Shown here in pieces: positions 45,385 to 54,149 of a stretch of DNA of 64,000 nucleotides; position 1 is the first letter of the stretch; each line of letters starts with the position of its first letter. A program made the position numbers and the translations under genes. Under the pieces are notes generated by a model. That model was not told where the DNA came from and did not search any database. It saw only the letters and a list, made by a program, of their open reading frames with translations. The stretch is from Clostridiales bacterium Firm_11 (GTDB taxonomy: Bacteria > Bacillota > Clostridia > Christensenellales > Aristaeellaceae), in the NCBI GenBank assembly GCA_001604105.1, contig LVAQ01000021.1, forward strand, positions 1 through 64,000, read 5' to 3'.

Positions 45385-45532
45385 AGTTGAAATTATTTCG
45401 CAAACTGCAACTAGGATTGGATAATATGGTTTACTGTTATCCATTCAATACCCAACAATGTTAAAAAATCGTGAATGTTGGAGATGAATTAAGTAGCCGG
45501 AGAATGGTTTCATTTTATTCTTTCGCATAAAA

Positions 45533-45544
45533 GTAACCGGTTAC
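45533..45544 (+). promoter_or_regulatory. second operator, perfect 12-bp palindrome
   Basis: GTAACCGGTTAC, a perfect palindrome of the LacI type (central CG), 22 bases before the permease ATG. With the site at 45373 it could support looping or roadblock repression. Confidence 0.7.
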
Positions 45545-45566
45545 ATTTCTAGGAAGGTGAAGCACT

Positions 45567-46538
45567 ATGCTACAGAAAAGGGCACTCATGAATGACACGC
45601 GCCTGCTTGTGCCAACGGGTTCTGGGTATTCGCTGCGCAAAAGCCTGCGGCAAAACCGTACGCTCATCCTTATGTGTATACCGGCGATCGTATTCTTTTT
45701 TCTCTTTTGTTACCTGCCGATGCCTGGCGCCTATATTGCCTTTACGAAATTCAACTATAACAAGGGCATTTTTGGAAGTCCCTTTGTCGGATGGAAGAAT
45801 TTCGCGTTCTTATTTACTTCCGGCCAGCTAACGCTGCTGCTTCGCAACACGGTGCTCTATAATATCGCCTTCATTCTGCTTGGCAATTTTATCCCGCTGT
45901 TGTGCGCGATCCTGCTCAATGAGATTCAAGCCTCGTGGTTTCGCAAGGTTACCCAATCGATCATGTTTCTTCCCTATTTCATCAGCGCGGTGCTCGTAAG
46001 CCTGCTGGTGTATAACATGATCAATTATGATTACGGCTTCATCTCTAACATCGTACGACAATTTGGGGGCGCCATGCCCAAGTACTATTCACAGCCCGGC
46101 GCATGGCCGTTTATCATTGTTCTGGTATACCTATGGCAGAATGTCGGGTATGGTACGGTCATCTACTTCGCTGCCATAACCAATATTGACACATCGATGA
46201 TAGAAGCCGCCAAAGTGGACGGCGCAAACGGGTTTCAACGAATCCGCTATATTATACTGCCTTGCCTGAAATCAACCCTGGTGATTTTATTGCTGTTTGC
46301 AATGGGTAATATTGTGAAAGGCAATTTCGGGCTGTTTTATAACCTGGTGGGCGGCAATTCCCTGCTCTTTGGCACAACAGATATCATCGAGACTTATGTA
46401 TACCGGGCGCTGATGAACAATTTCAACTTCTCGCAAGGCAGCGCGGTGGGTCTGTTCCAATCGGTGGTTGGCTTCGTCATCGTGTTGGTTGCCAACGGTA
46501 TCGTAAAACGAATCGAGCCGGACTATTCTCTGTTTTAG
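45567..46538 (+). CDS. ABC importer permease, LplB type (galactoside locus)
   Basis: A 323-residue permease with a cytoplasmic N-terminus of about 30 residues and six membrane segments starting LILMCIPAIVFFFLFCYLPM. The PGAYIAFTKFNYNKGIFGSPF stretch and EAA loop MIEAAKVDGANGFQRIRYI are typical of the LplB/YtcP group, usually linked to larger oligosaccharides. AGGAAGGTG lies before the ATG. Confidence 0.92.
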   Translation: MLQKRALMNDTRLLVPTGSGYSLRKSLRQNRTLILMCIPAIVFFFLFCYLPMPGAYIAFTKFNYNKGIFGSPFVGWKNFAFLFTSGQLTLLLRNTVLYNIAFILLGNFIPLLCAILLNEIQASWFRKVTQSIMFLPYFISAVLVSLLVYNMINYDYGFISNIVRQFGGAMPKYYSQPGAWPFIIVLVYLWQNVGYGTVIYFAAITNIDTSMIEAAKVDGANGFQRIRYIILPCLKSTLVILLLFAMGNIVKGNFGLFYNLVGGNSLLFGTTDIIETYVYRALMNNFNFSQGSAVGLFQSVVGFVIVLVANGIVKRIEPDYSLF

Positions 46539-46556
46539 GGGCGAAGGAGGTATACG

Positions 46557-47471
46557 ATGCTACGGATACAAAGACGCCCCGGCAAAGTACGGCTGGATGG
46601 TACCGATCGGTTTTTACGCGGGTTTACGTATGTGGTTTTCTCAATCTTCGCAATCCTGTGCATCATTCCGTTTTGGCTGATCATCGCATCATCCTTTTCC
46701 ACGGAGGCCGCCATTCGCCGCAGCGGTTTTACCTTATGGCCAGCCGATTTTTCGCTATACTCCTACCAGCTCATCAGCATGTCGCCGGATCAACTCATCG
46801 GCTCCTATATTGTGACCGTCGCGATGACAATGCTGGGCACCACCGTAGGCCTGTTCTTCATCTCGATGACGGGGTATGCGCTGCAACGTAAGGACTTTCC
46901 CTATCGAAATGGCATTTCATTCTATATCTATTTTACTTCGCTGTTTTCCGCGGGTCTGGTGCCGTTTTACTACCTGATTGTAAAAGTATATGGGCTGAAA
47001 GACAGTTACTGGGCGGTGCTCCTGCCGCTGCTGATGACACCATGGCTGATTATCCTCATGAAGAACTACGTGAAGGCGATTCCGCATGAGATTACCGAAT
47101 CCGGTAAAATCGACGGCGCAGGCGATTTTCGGATATTCTGGAGCTTGATTCTCCCCTCCATGACGCCTGCGCTGGCAACCATTGGGCTGTTTCTGGCGTT
47201 GAGTTATTGGAACGAATGGTATTATTCCTCGCTGTTTCTGGGTTCACAGGTGCGCTACCGACCGCTCCAGTATCAGCTCTACAACGTAATTAACAAAGTT
47301 GCCTCCATCAAAAATTCGCTGGCTGCGTCCAACATCGTGCTCAACGATCTGCCCAGCGAAACGCTGAAGATGGCTACCGCTACCCTGGCTACCGGCCCGA
47401 TTATACTGTTGTATCCATTTGTGCAGCGCTACTTCGTAGCAGGCTTAACGGTTGGTGCGGTCAAAGGCTGA
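46557..47471 (+). CDS. ABC importer permease, LplC/AraQ type (galactoside locus)
   Basis: A 304-residue permease. GAAGGAGG lies before the ATG. The EAA loop is ITESGKIDGAGDFRIFWSL, with Ser where Ala is usual. The insertion SLFLGSQVRYRPLQYQLYNV is characteristic of this subgroup. It pairs with the LplB-type permease 18 bases upstream. Confidence 0.92.
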   Translation: MLRIQRRPGKVRLDGTDRFLRGFTYVVFSIFAILCIIPFWLIIASSFSTEAAIRRSGFTLWPADFSLYSYQLISMSPDQLIGSYIVTVAMTMLGTTVGLFFISMTGYALQRKDFPYRNGISFYIYFTSLFSAGLVPFYYLIVKVYGLKDSYWAVLLPLLMTPWLIILMKNYVKAIPHEITESGKIDGAGDFRIFWSLILPSMTPALATIGLFLALSYWNEWYYSSLFLGSQVRYRPLQYQLYNVINKVASIKNSLAASNIVLNDLPSETLKMATATLATGPIILLYPFVQRYFVAGLTVGAVKG

Positions 47472-47571
47472 TGCAGCGCGGCGTGCAAAGTCGTACGCGC
47501 CTTCGTGAACAACCACTACAAGGGTCAATATCCTTGGCGGTTTTTGTATCGTTGATTTGAAACCGCAAATT

Positions 47572-47583
47572 GTAACCGGTTTC
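47572..47583 (+). promoter_or_regulatory. third operator-like site, before the binding-protein gene
   Basis: GTAACCGGTTTC differs at one base from the perfect palindrome at 45533. It lies in the 160-base gap between permease and binding-protein genes. I see no clear promoter beside it, so it may control a hidden promoter or act as a roadblock. Confidence 0.5.
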
Positions 47584-47634
47584 GACGCCATCCGTGCGAT
47601 GGCGCAGAAATAAATATTAAAGGAGGCTCCTATT

Positions 47635-49194
47635 ATGGCAAAGAAAATCGCTTCCCTGTTGCTGGCATTTGTGCTGGCGCTCGGCCTGGTGCCCGCGATG
47701 GCGGAAACTGCCGATGCCGTGGATTACACGCAATGGTTTCCGGGCGTGGATACAAGCGAGCATGTGGTATTGACATGGCTGGTGACCGGCAATATTCCCA
47801 CCAACCAGACCAACGAAGCGTTAGCGATTCTAAACGAAAAGCTGACAGCGGCCATCAATGCTGAGATCCAAATCGAGTGGATCGAGTGGACGGACTGGCA
47901 AACCAAGTACAACCTCGCCCTTGCCATGCAGGATGGCACCGTGGATATGATCGGCACAGCAACAGATTGGCTGGATGCTTGGCCGAACACCCAAAAGGGC
48001 GCCTTCCTGCCCATGAGTGTGGAAATGTTGCAAACATATTGCCCCCAAACGTATGCCAGCGTATCCCAGGAGCATTGGGATCTATGCAAATACGAAGGCG
48101 ATATCTACCTGATTCCTGAGGATAACTACGCGCAGTGGACCAACCATGGTTTCCTTTACCGGGGCGATTACGCTGCCGAAGCCGGCTTGGATGGCATCCA
48201 TAGCTGGGAAGATATGGGCGTCTTCTTCCAATACGTGAAGGACAACTACCCTGATGTGATTCCTTGGGATGCCGATGGCAGCGGCTCTTCCTACAGCGAT
48301 CAGATGCTGGGTGGCTGGCTGTCCAGCAAAACAGGCGGTATCAACATCGAAGGTTTCTCCGTGCCCCTGTTCTTTGGCGCCAGCACGGCAGATCCCTATA
48401 CCCTTTCGACCTTCTTCCTGGAAGGCGACGCGTTGGTGGACTTTGCAACACTCATGAAGAGCTGGAGCGAAGCGGGTTACTGGCGTGAGGATGTGCTCAA
48501 TTACACTGGCGATGTGAAGGCAGAGATGAAAGAGGGTCTTACCGCCGCCAACCAGCACCATACCCAAACTTGGAAAACCGAACGTTACAACATTGAGAAG
48601 TTGATTCCAGGCAGCGATGTGGGCTTCTTCTGGTTTGGCGAAGAATCGCAGACGCTGGTTTCCCTGAACATCACCCATGGCGCGCTGGCCATTGCCGCGC
48701 AGAGTGATGCGCCGGAACGTGCGCTGATGGCCTATGACCTCATCCGCAACGATCCAACCTTCTACCGTCTGGTGAACTACGGCATGGAAGGCCAGCAGTA
48801 CTATGTGGATGAAAATGGCTTCATGGCTCGCCCCGATACCTACCTTGATGAATCTGTACAGGGCGTGACATTTAACTTCTGGTGGGGCCGCAACGATAAC
48901 CTGGAGCTGCGCTCTGCCGTAGTGGACTGGGAAGCCTATGACGCGCTGACCGCTGTGTATGACGCCGTGAAGATCGACTATCCCTACGGGCAGGTCGTGT
49001 TCAACACCGATGAGATTTCCGTGGAGATGGATAACCTCTCCAACGTATTCCGCACTTACGCACCCGTAATCTGCTTTGGTAAGGCGGAAGATCCCGTTGC
49101 TTACGTCGCGGAGTTCCGTCAGGCGCTCAAAGATGCGGGCATCGATGCCGCTATGGCGAGTGTGCAGGCACAGATCGATGCGGTGTACAAGTAA
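47635..49194 (+). CDS. extracellular oligosaccharide-binding protein, LplA/DUF3502 type
   Basis: A 519-residue binding protein. The signal peptide ends PAMA-ET (SPase I), no lipobox. It is longer than usual CUT1 binding proteins, as expected for partners of LplB/LplC permeases. The C-terminal region with VVFNTDEISVEMDNLSNVF and VAEFRQALKDAGID resembles the DUF3502 domain. AAAGGAGG lies before the ATG. Here the binding-protein gene follows the permeases, unlike the other operons. Ligand probably a galactose-containing oligosaccharide, from the GH2 gene downstream. Confidence 0.9.
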   Translation: MAKKIASLLLAFVLALGLVPAMAETADAVDYTQWFPGVDTSEHVVLTWLVTGNIPTNQTNEALAILNEKLTAAINAEIQIEWIEWTDWQTKYNLALAMQDGTVDMIGTATDWLDAWPNTQKGAFLPMSVEMLQTYCPQTYASVSQEHWDLCKYEGDIYLIPEDNYAQWTNHGFLYRGDYAAEAGLDGIHSWEDMGVFFQYVKDNYPDVIPWDADGSGSSYSDQMLGGWLSSKTGGINIEGFSVPLFFGASTADPYTLSTFFLEGDALVDFATLMKSWSEAGYWREDVLNYTGDVKAEMKEGLTAANQHHTQTWKTERYNIEKLIPGSDVGFFWFGEESQTLVSLNITHGALAIAAQSDAPERALMAYDLIRNDPTFYRLVNYGMEGQQYYVDENGFMARPDTYLDESVQGVTFNFWWGRNDNLELRSAVVDWEAYDALTAVYDAVKIDYPYGQVVFNTDEISVEMDNLSNVFRTYAPVICFGKAEDPVAYVAEFRQALKDAGIDAAMASVQAQIDAVYK

Positions 49195-49214
49195 TCACCT
49201 GGTATGAACTGGCA

Positions 49215-49243
49215 GGGACTCGCAAGCCAGCCTTGCGAGTCCC
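49215..49243 (+). terminator. terminator-like stem-loop after the DUF3502 binding-protein gene
   Basis: GGGACTCGCAAG (49215-49226) pairs perfectly with CTTGCGAGTCCC (49232-49243), followed by CATTTTC. It lies before the GH2 gene, so GH2 is probably reached by readthrough. Confidence 0.75.
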
Positions 49244-49267
49244 CATTTTCTGCAAAGGAGCATATTC

Positions 49268-51580
49268 ATGCGTCAGATGATTGAGCTTAACCGCAACTGG
49301 CGTTTCCATCTGGGGGAGGCAGAAAATGCCTCGTACAAAGGATATGATGACCGAGCGTGGCGTACCATCTGTCTGCCGCATGATTGGTCGGTAGAGCTAC
49401 CCTTTGACCAGGTCTGTTCCAGTGGCACCGGATACCTGCCCGGCGGGGTAGGTTGGTATCGCACAACATTTACACTGCCTGAGGATATCAGCGGGAAACA
49501 TGTATCCATCCGCTTTGGCGGGGTATACCACAACAGCCGTTGCTACCTGAACAGCCATTACCTGGGCATGCGTCCCTACGGGTATTCTTCCTTCACGTAT
49601 GATGTGACGGGGCGGGCTGTGCCCGGGGAAAACGTACTCTGCGTACGTGCGGAGCACCTGCATCTTGCGGATTCACGTTGGTTCACCGGTGCGGGTATCT
49701 ATCGCGGCGTAACGTTAACCCTGACCGATGCAGCTCATGTACGCGATGTGTACGCCCGTACCATACAGCTTCGTGATGGATGGGCACAGATCGCCGTGGA
49801 TGCGACGCTTTCCATCGGAACGCTTCAGGTTTCGCTGTGCAACGCACAGGGCGAAACCGTCGCCTCGGCGGCGGCAGTAACCCAAACGGGACGCACCGTG
49901 AAAGCGCTTTTAACCGTGCAGAACCCTTCGTTATGGTCACCGGAAACGCCCACCCTGTATACCTTGTGCTGCACGGTAACAAACCACGGTCAGCAAACGG
50001 ATGCGCTGCACATTCCCTTTGGTGTGCGCGTATGCCGCTTTGATCCTGAGCAGGGGTTTTTCCTCAATGATGTTTCCTGCAAACTCAAAGGCGTATGTCT
50101 GCACCATGATGCGGGCGTATTGGGGGCCGCGGTGCCGCAATCCGTCTGGAAAACACGCTTGGAAAAACTGATGGCCGCAGGGTGCAACGCTGTGCGCTTC
50201 AGCCATAACCCAACGGATGCGGGTGTGCTGGATCTCTGCGATCAGTTGGGTCTGCTGGTGATCGATGAAGCCTTTGATGAGTGGGAAGGCTGCAAAAACA
50301 AATGGTGGCGTGGGCACAACGTGAATCCGCCAAAGCATTACGGCTATGCGGACGATTTTCCCCAATGGTATGAAAAAGACCTTCAAGACATGGTTCGCCG
50401 TGACCGTAACCATGCCTGCGTCATTCTCTGGAGCATCGGCAACGAGGTGGATTACCCCAACGATCCATATGTACACGAGGCTTTCCAGAGCATGACCGGC
50501 AATAATGACGCCAATAAAGCAGCCGAGGATCGCCGCCACGATCCCAACCGTCCGCATGCATCGCGCTTGCCGCAAATCGCGCTCGAACTGGTACGCATCG
50601 TGCGGCAGCTGGATCCTTCCCGCGCGGTAACTACCGCGTTAGCCTACCCGGCGCTGTCAAACCTTACGGGTTTATCCGATACCGTGGATGTGGCGGGCTA
50701 TAACTACATGGAGGCTCGCTACGCGCAGGATCATGCCGCTTACCCCGCGCGCGTGATTCTGGGTACAGAAAACAGCACCACGGCGGATGCATGGCTTGCG
50801 GTGAAGCATCTGCCCTATGTGGCCGGACAGTTTATTTGGACGGGCGCGGATTTTCTTGGAGAAGCGCAGGGATGGCCCATCCGTGTATCGCAAGCCGGTC
50901 TGCTGACTACTGCCAACCATGAAAAGCCGTTGTATTACCATCGCCGCGCGCTGTGGCGTGAAACGCTATGCGCCAAGCTGGCAGCTTCGCTAACAGGCAA
51001 CACGGCGGATGAAGATTTTGGCTGGCGGTACACCCCCGGGGAATCGGTTACGGTATCCTGCTATACCAATGCGGCGCAGGCCACGCTGTACTTGAATGGA
51101 AAAGCGCTGGGCGTCGCGCCCGTAGGCGAAGACGCGCGCGCCGTATGGACGCTCGCGTTCGAGGCTGGCGAATTGCGCGTGGTATGTGCGCGCGGTATTG
51201 ATACCGTGGAAGATAGGCTGCTTACAGCAGGAGAACCGGCCGTGCTTTCGCTGCAATGCTCCTGTGAAACGTTACCTGCTGACGGGCAATCCATCGCCGC
51301 GGTTGAAATCCGCATCCTGGACGCGGCTGGTCAACTGGTAACGCACGCGGATGAACCCGTGACGGTGCAAATGATCGGCGATATTACGCTGCTTGGCATT
51401 GAGAACGGCAATCCACAGGATATGACCATGTTTGCCAGCCATGCGCGACCCACATGGCGCGGGCGTGCCGTTGCCTATCTGCGCGCGGGCGATATGCCAG
51501 GGTTGGTTGAAATTGCCGCATGGACGCGCAGCGGGCTCAAGGCAACGCTGCGTTTGCCGCAGCAGCCCATATCCGGGTAA
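49268..51580 (+). CDS. GH2 beta-galactosidase-like enzyme
   Basis: A 770-residue cytoplasmic protein. It has an N-terminal sugar-binding domain (ICLPHDWSVELPF, GYLPGGVGWYRTTF), an immunoglobulin-like domain, and a TIM barrel with acid/base E393 (WSIGNEVDYPN) and nucleophile E501 (ILGTENSTT). A C-terminal DUF4982-like domain and an extra beta domain follow. AAAGGAG lies before the start. Most relatives are beta-galactosidases, but beta-glucuronidase or mannosidase activity cannot be excluded by eye. It serves the LplB/C importer. Confidence 0.88.
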   Translation: MRQMIELNRNWRFHLGEAENASYKGYDDRAWRTICLPHDWSVELPFDQVCSSGTGYLPGGVGWYRTTFTLPEDISGKHVSIRFGGVYHNSRCYLNSHYLGMRPYGYSSFTYDVTGRAVPGENVLCVRAEHLHLADSRWFTGAGIYRGVTLTLTDAAHVRDVYARTIQLRDGWAQIAVDATLSIGTLQVSLCNAQGETVASAAAVTQTGRTVKALLTVQNPSLWSPETPTLYTLCCTVTNHGQQTDALHIPFGVRVCRFDPEQGFFLNDVSCKLKGVCLHHDAGVLGAAVPQSVWKTRLEKLMAAGCNAVRFSHNPTDAGVLDLCDQLGLLVIDEAFDEWEGCKNKWWRGHNVNPPKHYGYADDFPQWYEKDLQDMVRRDRNHACVILWSIGNEVDYPNDPYVHEAFQSMTGNNDANKAAEDRRHDPNRPHASRLPQIALELVRIVRQLDPSRAVTTALAYPALSNLTGLSDTVDVAGYNYMEARYAQDHAAYPARVILGTENSTTADAWLAVKHLPYVAGQFIWTGADFLGEAQGWPIRVSQAGLLTTANHEKPLYYHRRALWRETLCAKLAASLTGNTADEDFGWRYTPGESVTVSCYTNAAQATLYLNGKALGVAPVGEDARAVWTLAFEAGELRVVCARGIDTVEDRLLTAGEPAVLSLQCSCETLPADGQSIAAVEIRILDAAGQLVTHADEPVTVQMIGDITLLGIENGNPQDMTMFASHARPTWRGRAVAYLRAGDMPGLVEIAAWTRSGLKATLRLPQQPISG

Positions 51581-52090
51581 AGCTGCTAGGGTGCATGCAA
51601 GGTTATCGTAAAAGAATAGCCTGAACCGCTGTATCGGTGGGATTGGGATCGCAGGCCGGAATCCCGCGCCCTGGCATTGCCGTGGCGTGTGGTTCCGGCT
51701 TGTGCAATCAAATGGCTCCACAGCCGAACGCGAAAAAGGTGTCGTGAAACCCGCGTTTGGCATCCGCTCAGCGCAACGCTTCGCATATCCGTGAAGATTC
51801 CAGTTTTTTTGGATAAAACCAGAATATTACGCGGGAATCCCGCATCATCTGTGGAATGATACTCCTGTAGCCATAACCTCTTTCGATCTTGCTGGCTGGC
51901 AGCGGGTTTCATACGCTATCAACCCATCCGCGTGCTCCGGCAGCTGTTATCAGCAGTGCCATGGATACGCAATCCATGGCGCGCAGGCTCCCTGCGGCCA
52001 ACCGCCGCGCAGGCAAACGAAACGGATAGTGCACCCCGATTGCGCGACGGCAGCCATTTGGAAACCGCATCGAATGAAACGAGGGGTATC
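51581..52090. other. intergenic stretch between GH2 and winged-helix genes
   Basis: About 510 bases. A small palindrome, GCGGGAATCCCGC, lies at 51831-51843; no convincing promoter or gene is visible. Open frames have no ribosome binding sites. Confidence 0.45.
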
Positions 52091-53089
52091 ATGCAAGGCG
52101 CAAACCTGACCGAACGGATTCTCCGCAAGCGAATGCACGGCCTTTACCTGTCGCGTCCATGCGATGAGCTGGAGACGCTCGCCCATGAGCTGCTGGGTCT
52201 GCATAGCTGGTTCTACCGCAATGTGCCCTTTTCTGCGCTCATTCGCGGCGCCGATATCCGAGGCTGGCAGACTCGGCTCACGAAAACATGGCTGTACCGT
52301 GGTACCCTGCATGGCGTCGTGTATGAAGATTTGCCAATGCTGCTTGCACTGCACGCGAACGGGTCTTCCCTTGCGCGTTATCTGGGCGAGCAGGCTTTGC
52401 GGGATGCCGCACAAGAAGTACTGCACTATATGGAGGATGGCGTGTATTCCCGAAGCGAATTCCGCCGTATATTTGCCGGCAGCTATGATGCGGATTGGCT
52501 TGAAGCGATGTTTTCTCCCTGGGGCGGCATCTTTGTCTATCTCGCCAGATTGGGGAAAGTAGCCTTTCGTGATATGGAAAGCCGCGATTTTGACCTGATC
52601 TCTGCCGAGCCAACCCAAACGCCGGATGAGGTGCTCCCGCACCTGCTCCGCAGGTACTTTGCAGCCTACGGCCCTGCCACGCTTGCGGACGCGGCATGGT
52701 TTTTCGGCCTTGGGCAGGAGGCAAAGCAACTGTTACCCACACTCCCGCTTGATGGCATCGACAGCTTTGCGCATGAGGGCGTCCGTTATTATGATGTGGC
52801 ATGCGGCGACACCGCGGATATCCCAGCCCTTACGCTGCTTTCGGGGTTTGACCCCTATATTGTATCCTACAAAGAGCGCAGCGCCATCCTGCCCGCAGCC
52901 TACCAAAAGCAGGTCATCCTGTCATCCGGCATCTGTAACCCCACCATCGCGCTGCATGGCCGTATCGCGGGCATCTGGAACCTTTCCAAAGGCGAGCCGC
53001 GCATCACGTTCTTTACGGCGCAGCCAAAGCGCATTCAAGCGGAAGCGGCAGCGCGGGTCGATATGATCCGTCGGCGCATGCGGCCTTAG
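52091..53089 (+). CDS. AlkZ/YcaQ-like winged-helix DNA-binding protein
   Basis: A 332-residue protein of the HTH_42 (AlkZ/AlkX DNA glycosylase) family. The ATG at 52091 follows GAGGGG. Family features are the KTWLYRGTLHGV beta element, the winged-helix stretch and the C-terminal LLSGFDPYIVSYKERSAIL motif. AlkZ enzymes excise crosslinked or alkylated bases using a QxQ motif. At the matching place here I read GLHSWF where relatives often have GLQAQF, so classic activity is doubtful. Monocistronic and unrelated to its sugar-use neighbours. Confidence 0.85.
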   Translation: MQGANLTERILRKRMHGLYLSRPCDELETLAHELLGLHSWFYRNVPFSALIRGADIRGWQTRLTKTWLYRGTLHGVVYEDLPMLLALHANGSSLARYLGEQALRDAAQEVLHYMEDGVYSRSEFRRIFAGSYDADWLEAMFSPWGGIFVYLARLGKVAFRDMESRDFDLISAEPTQTPDEVLPHLLRRYFAAYGPATLADAAWFFGLGQEAKQLLPTLPLDGIDSFAHEGVRYYDVACGDTADIPALTLLSGFDPYIVSYKERSAILPAAYQKQVILSSGICNPTIALHGRIAGIWNLSKGEPRITFFTAQPKRIQAEAAARVDMIRRRMRP

Positions 53090-53199
53090 GTTGCGCGCGC
53101 CAGCCCGCCGAATCGGCTTGCGCTATAACATTTTCCTGCCTTTGGCCTGCCCGGCTGCGCGCCTTACCAGAGCGCCCACAAACCACCGCCCCATGCCTG

Positions 53200-54015
53200 C
53201 TAAATTGCCGCCTTCAGCCGCCGTCGGTATTGGCTGGGTGTTTCGTGCTGATGCAGCTTAAAGTACCGGCTGAAATAAGCCTGATCGCAGAATTGCAGCT
53301 GCTCGGCAATCTGCACCACCGAAAGGTCGGTAAACAGCAGTAGCTGCTGTGCCTTTTGAAAAACCATGTTGTCGATATACCGCCCCAGCGGCATTTCCAT
53401 CTCCGCGCGAAAGCGCTTGGTCAGTGTGCTCAGGGAGTAGGTCATCTCGTTGGCCAGTTGCCGGATGGTCAGCTTGGCCGAAAGGTGCCGCTGTATGAGC
53501 GGCAGCAGCGTCTGCATCATCTCGGAATACGCAAACGCGGGTTTCTCTTCCATGTTGGCCTTGGCGATAAATTTTACCAGATCACGGTACAGGCAGCTGG
53601 CCATTGCCAGCGCATCGCCCATGTTTTCGCTGCTGTAAAGCCCCACCAGGCGGCTGATTTCCTGCGGGTCAATGGGCAGCTCATATACTCGGCAGCACCG
53701 CGAAAACAGGTCATACCCATTGGGCCAGGTGATGTTCACATGAAAATACAGCTGATCGATGCCCGCCTCGCAGCCGTAATCAAAATGCAGCCCAATCGGG
53801 ATCAGGTACATATGCCCCTGCCGCAGAAACGTTTCTTCTTTGCCATGGCGGGCATACCCCGCACCGCGGTGGATATAGTAAATACGGCTGAATGGGCTGC
53901 AAACGCCGCTGCGTTGCCATTCGCGCCCCAGCTGGGCGTAGCCGCTTTCAAGCACCTTCAGCGGCAGGGAGTTGATCCAATTTTGAACCTGTTCGTTGTT
54001 CAGCACTGCACTCAT
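53200..54015 (-). CDS. AraC family transcriptional regulator (GH35-like/GH29 locus)
   Basis: A 271-residue protein. The N-terminal cupin-like half includes RIYYIHRGAGYARHG and GHMYLIPIGLHFDYG. The C-terminal helix-turn-helix pair is IRQLANEMTYSLSTLTKRFR and AEQLQFCDQAYFSRYFK. Divergent from the GH35-like gene, 134 bases apart, so it probably activates the two glycosidase genes on the other strand. Confidence 0.92.
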   Translation of the reverse strand: MSAVLNNEQVQNWINSLPLKVLESGYAQLGREWQRSGVCSPFSRIYYIHRGAGYARHGKEETFLRQGHMYLIPIGLHFDYGCEAGIDQLYFHVNITWPNGYDLFSRCCRVYELPIDPQEISRLVGLYSSENMGDALAMASCLYRDLVKFIAKANMEEKPAFAYSEMMQTLLPLIQRHLSAKLTIRQLANEMTYSLSTLTKRFRAEMEMPLGRYIDNMVFQKAQQLLLFTDLSVVQIAEQLQFCDQAYFSRYFKLHQHETPSQYRRRLKAAI

Positions 54016-54149
54016 GATGATTTCTCCAAAATTTCGATGGTTTCACCAATATGCGCGCGGTTTGCGGGGTGCTATACTGCTGCCAATACGCAAGCATTCT
54101 GACCGGGCAAACCACAGGACACGCAAACCATGGCGAAGGGGATAATAGC

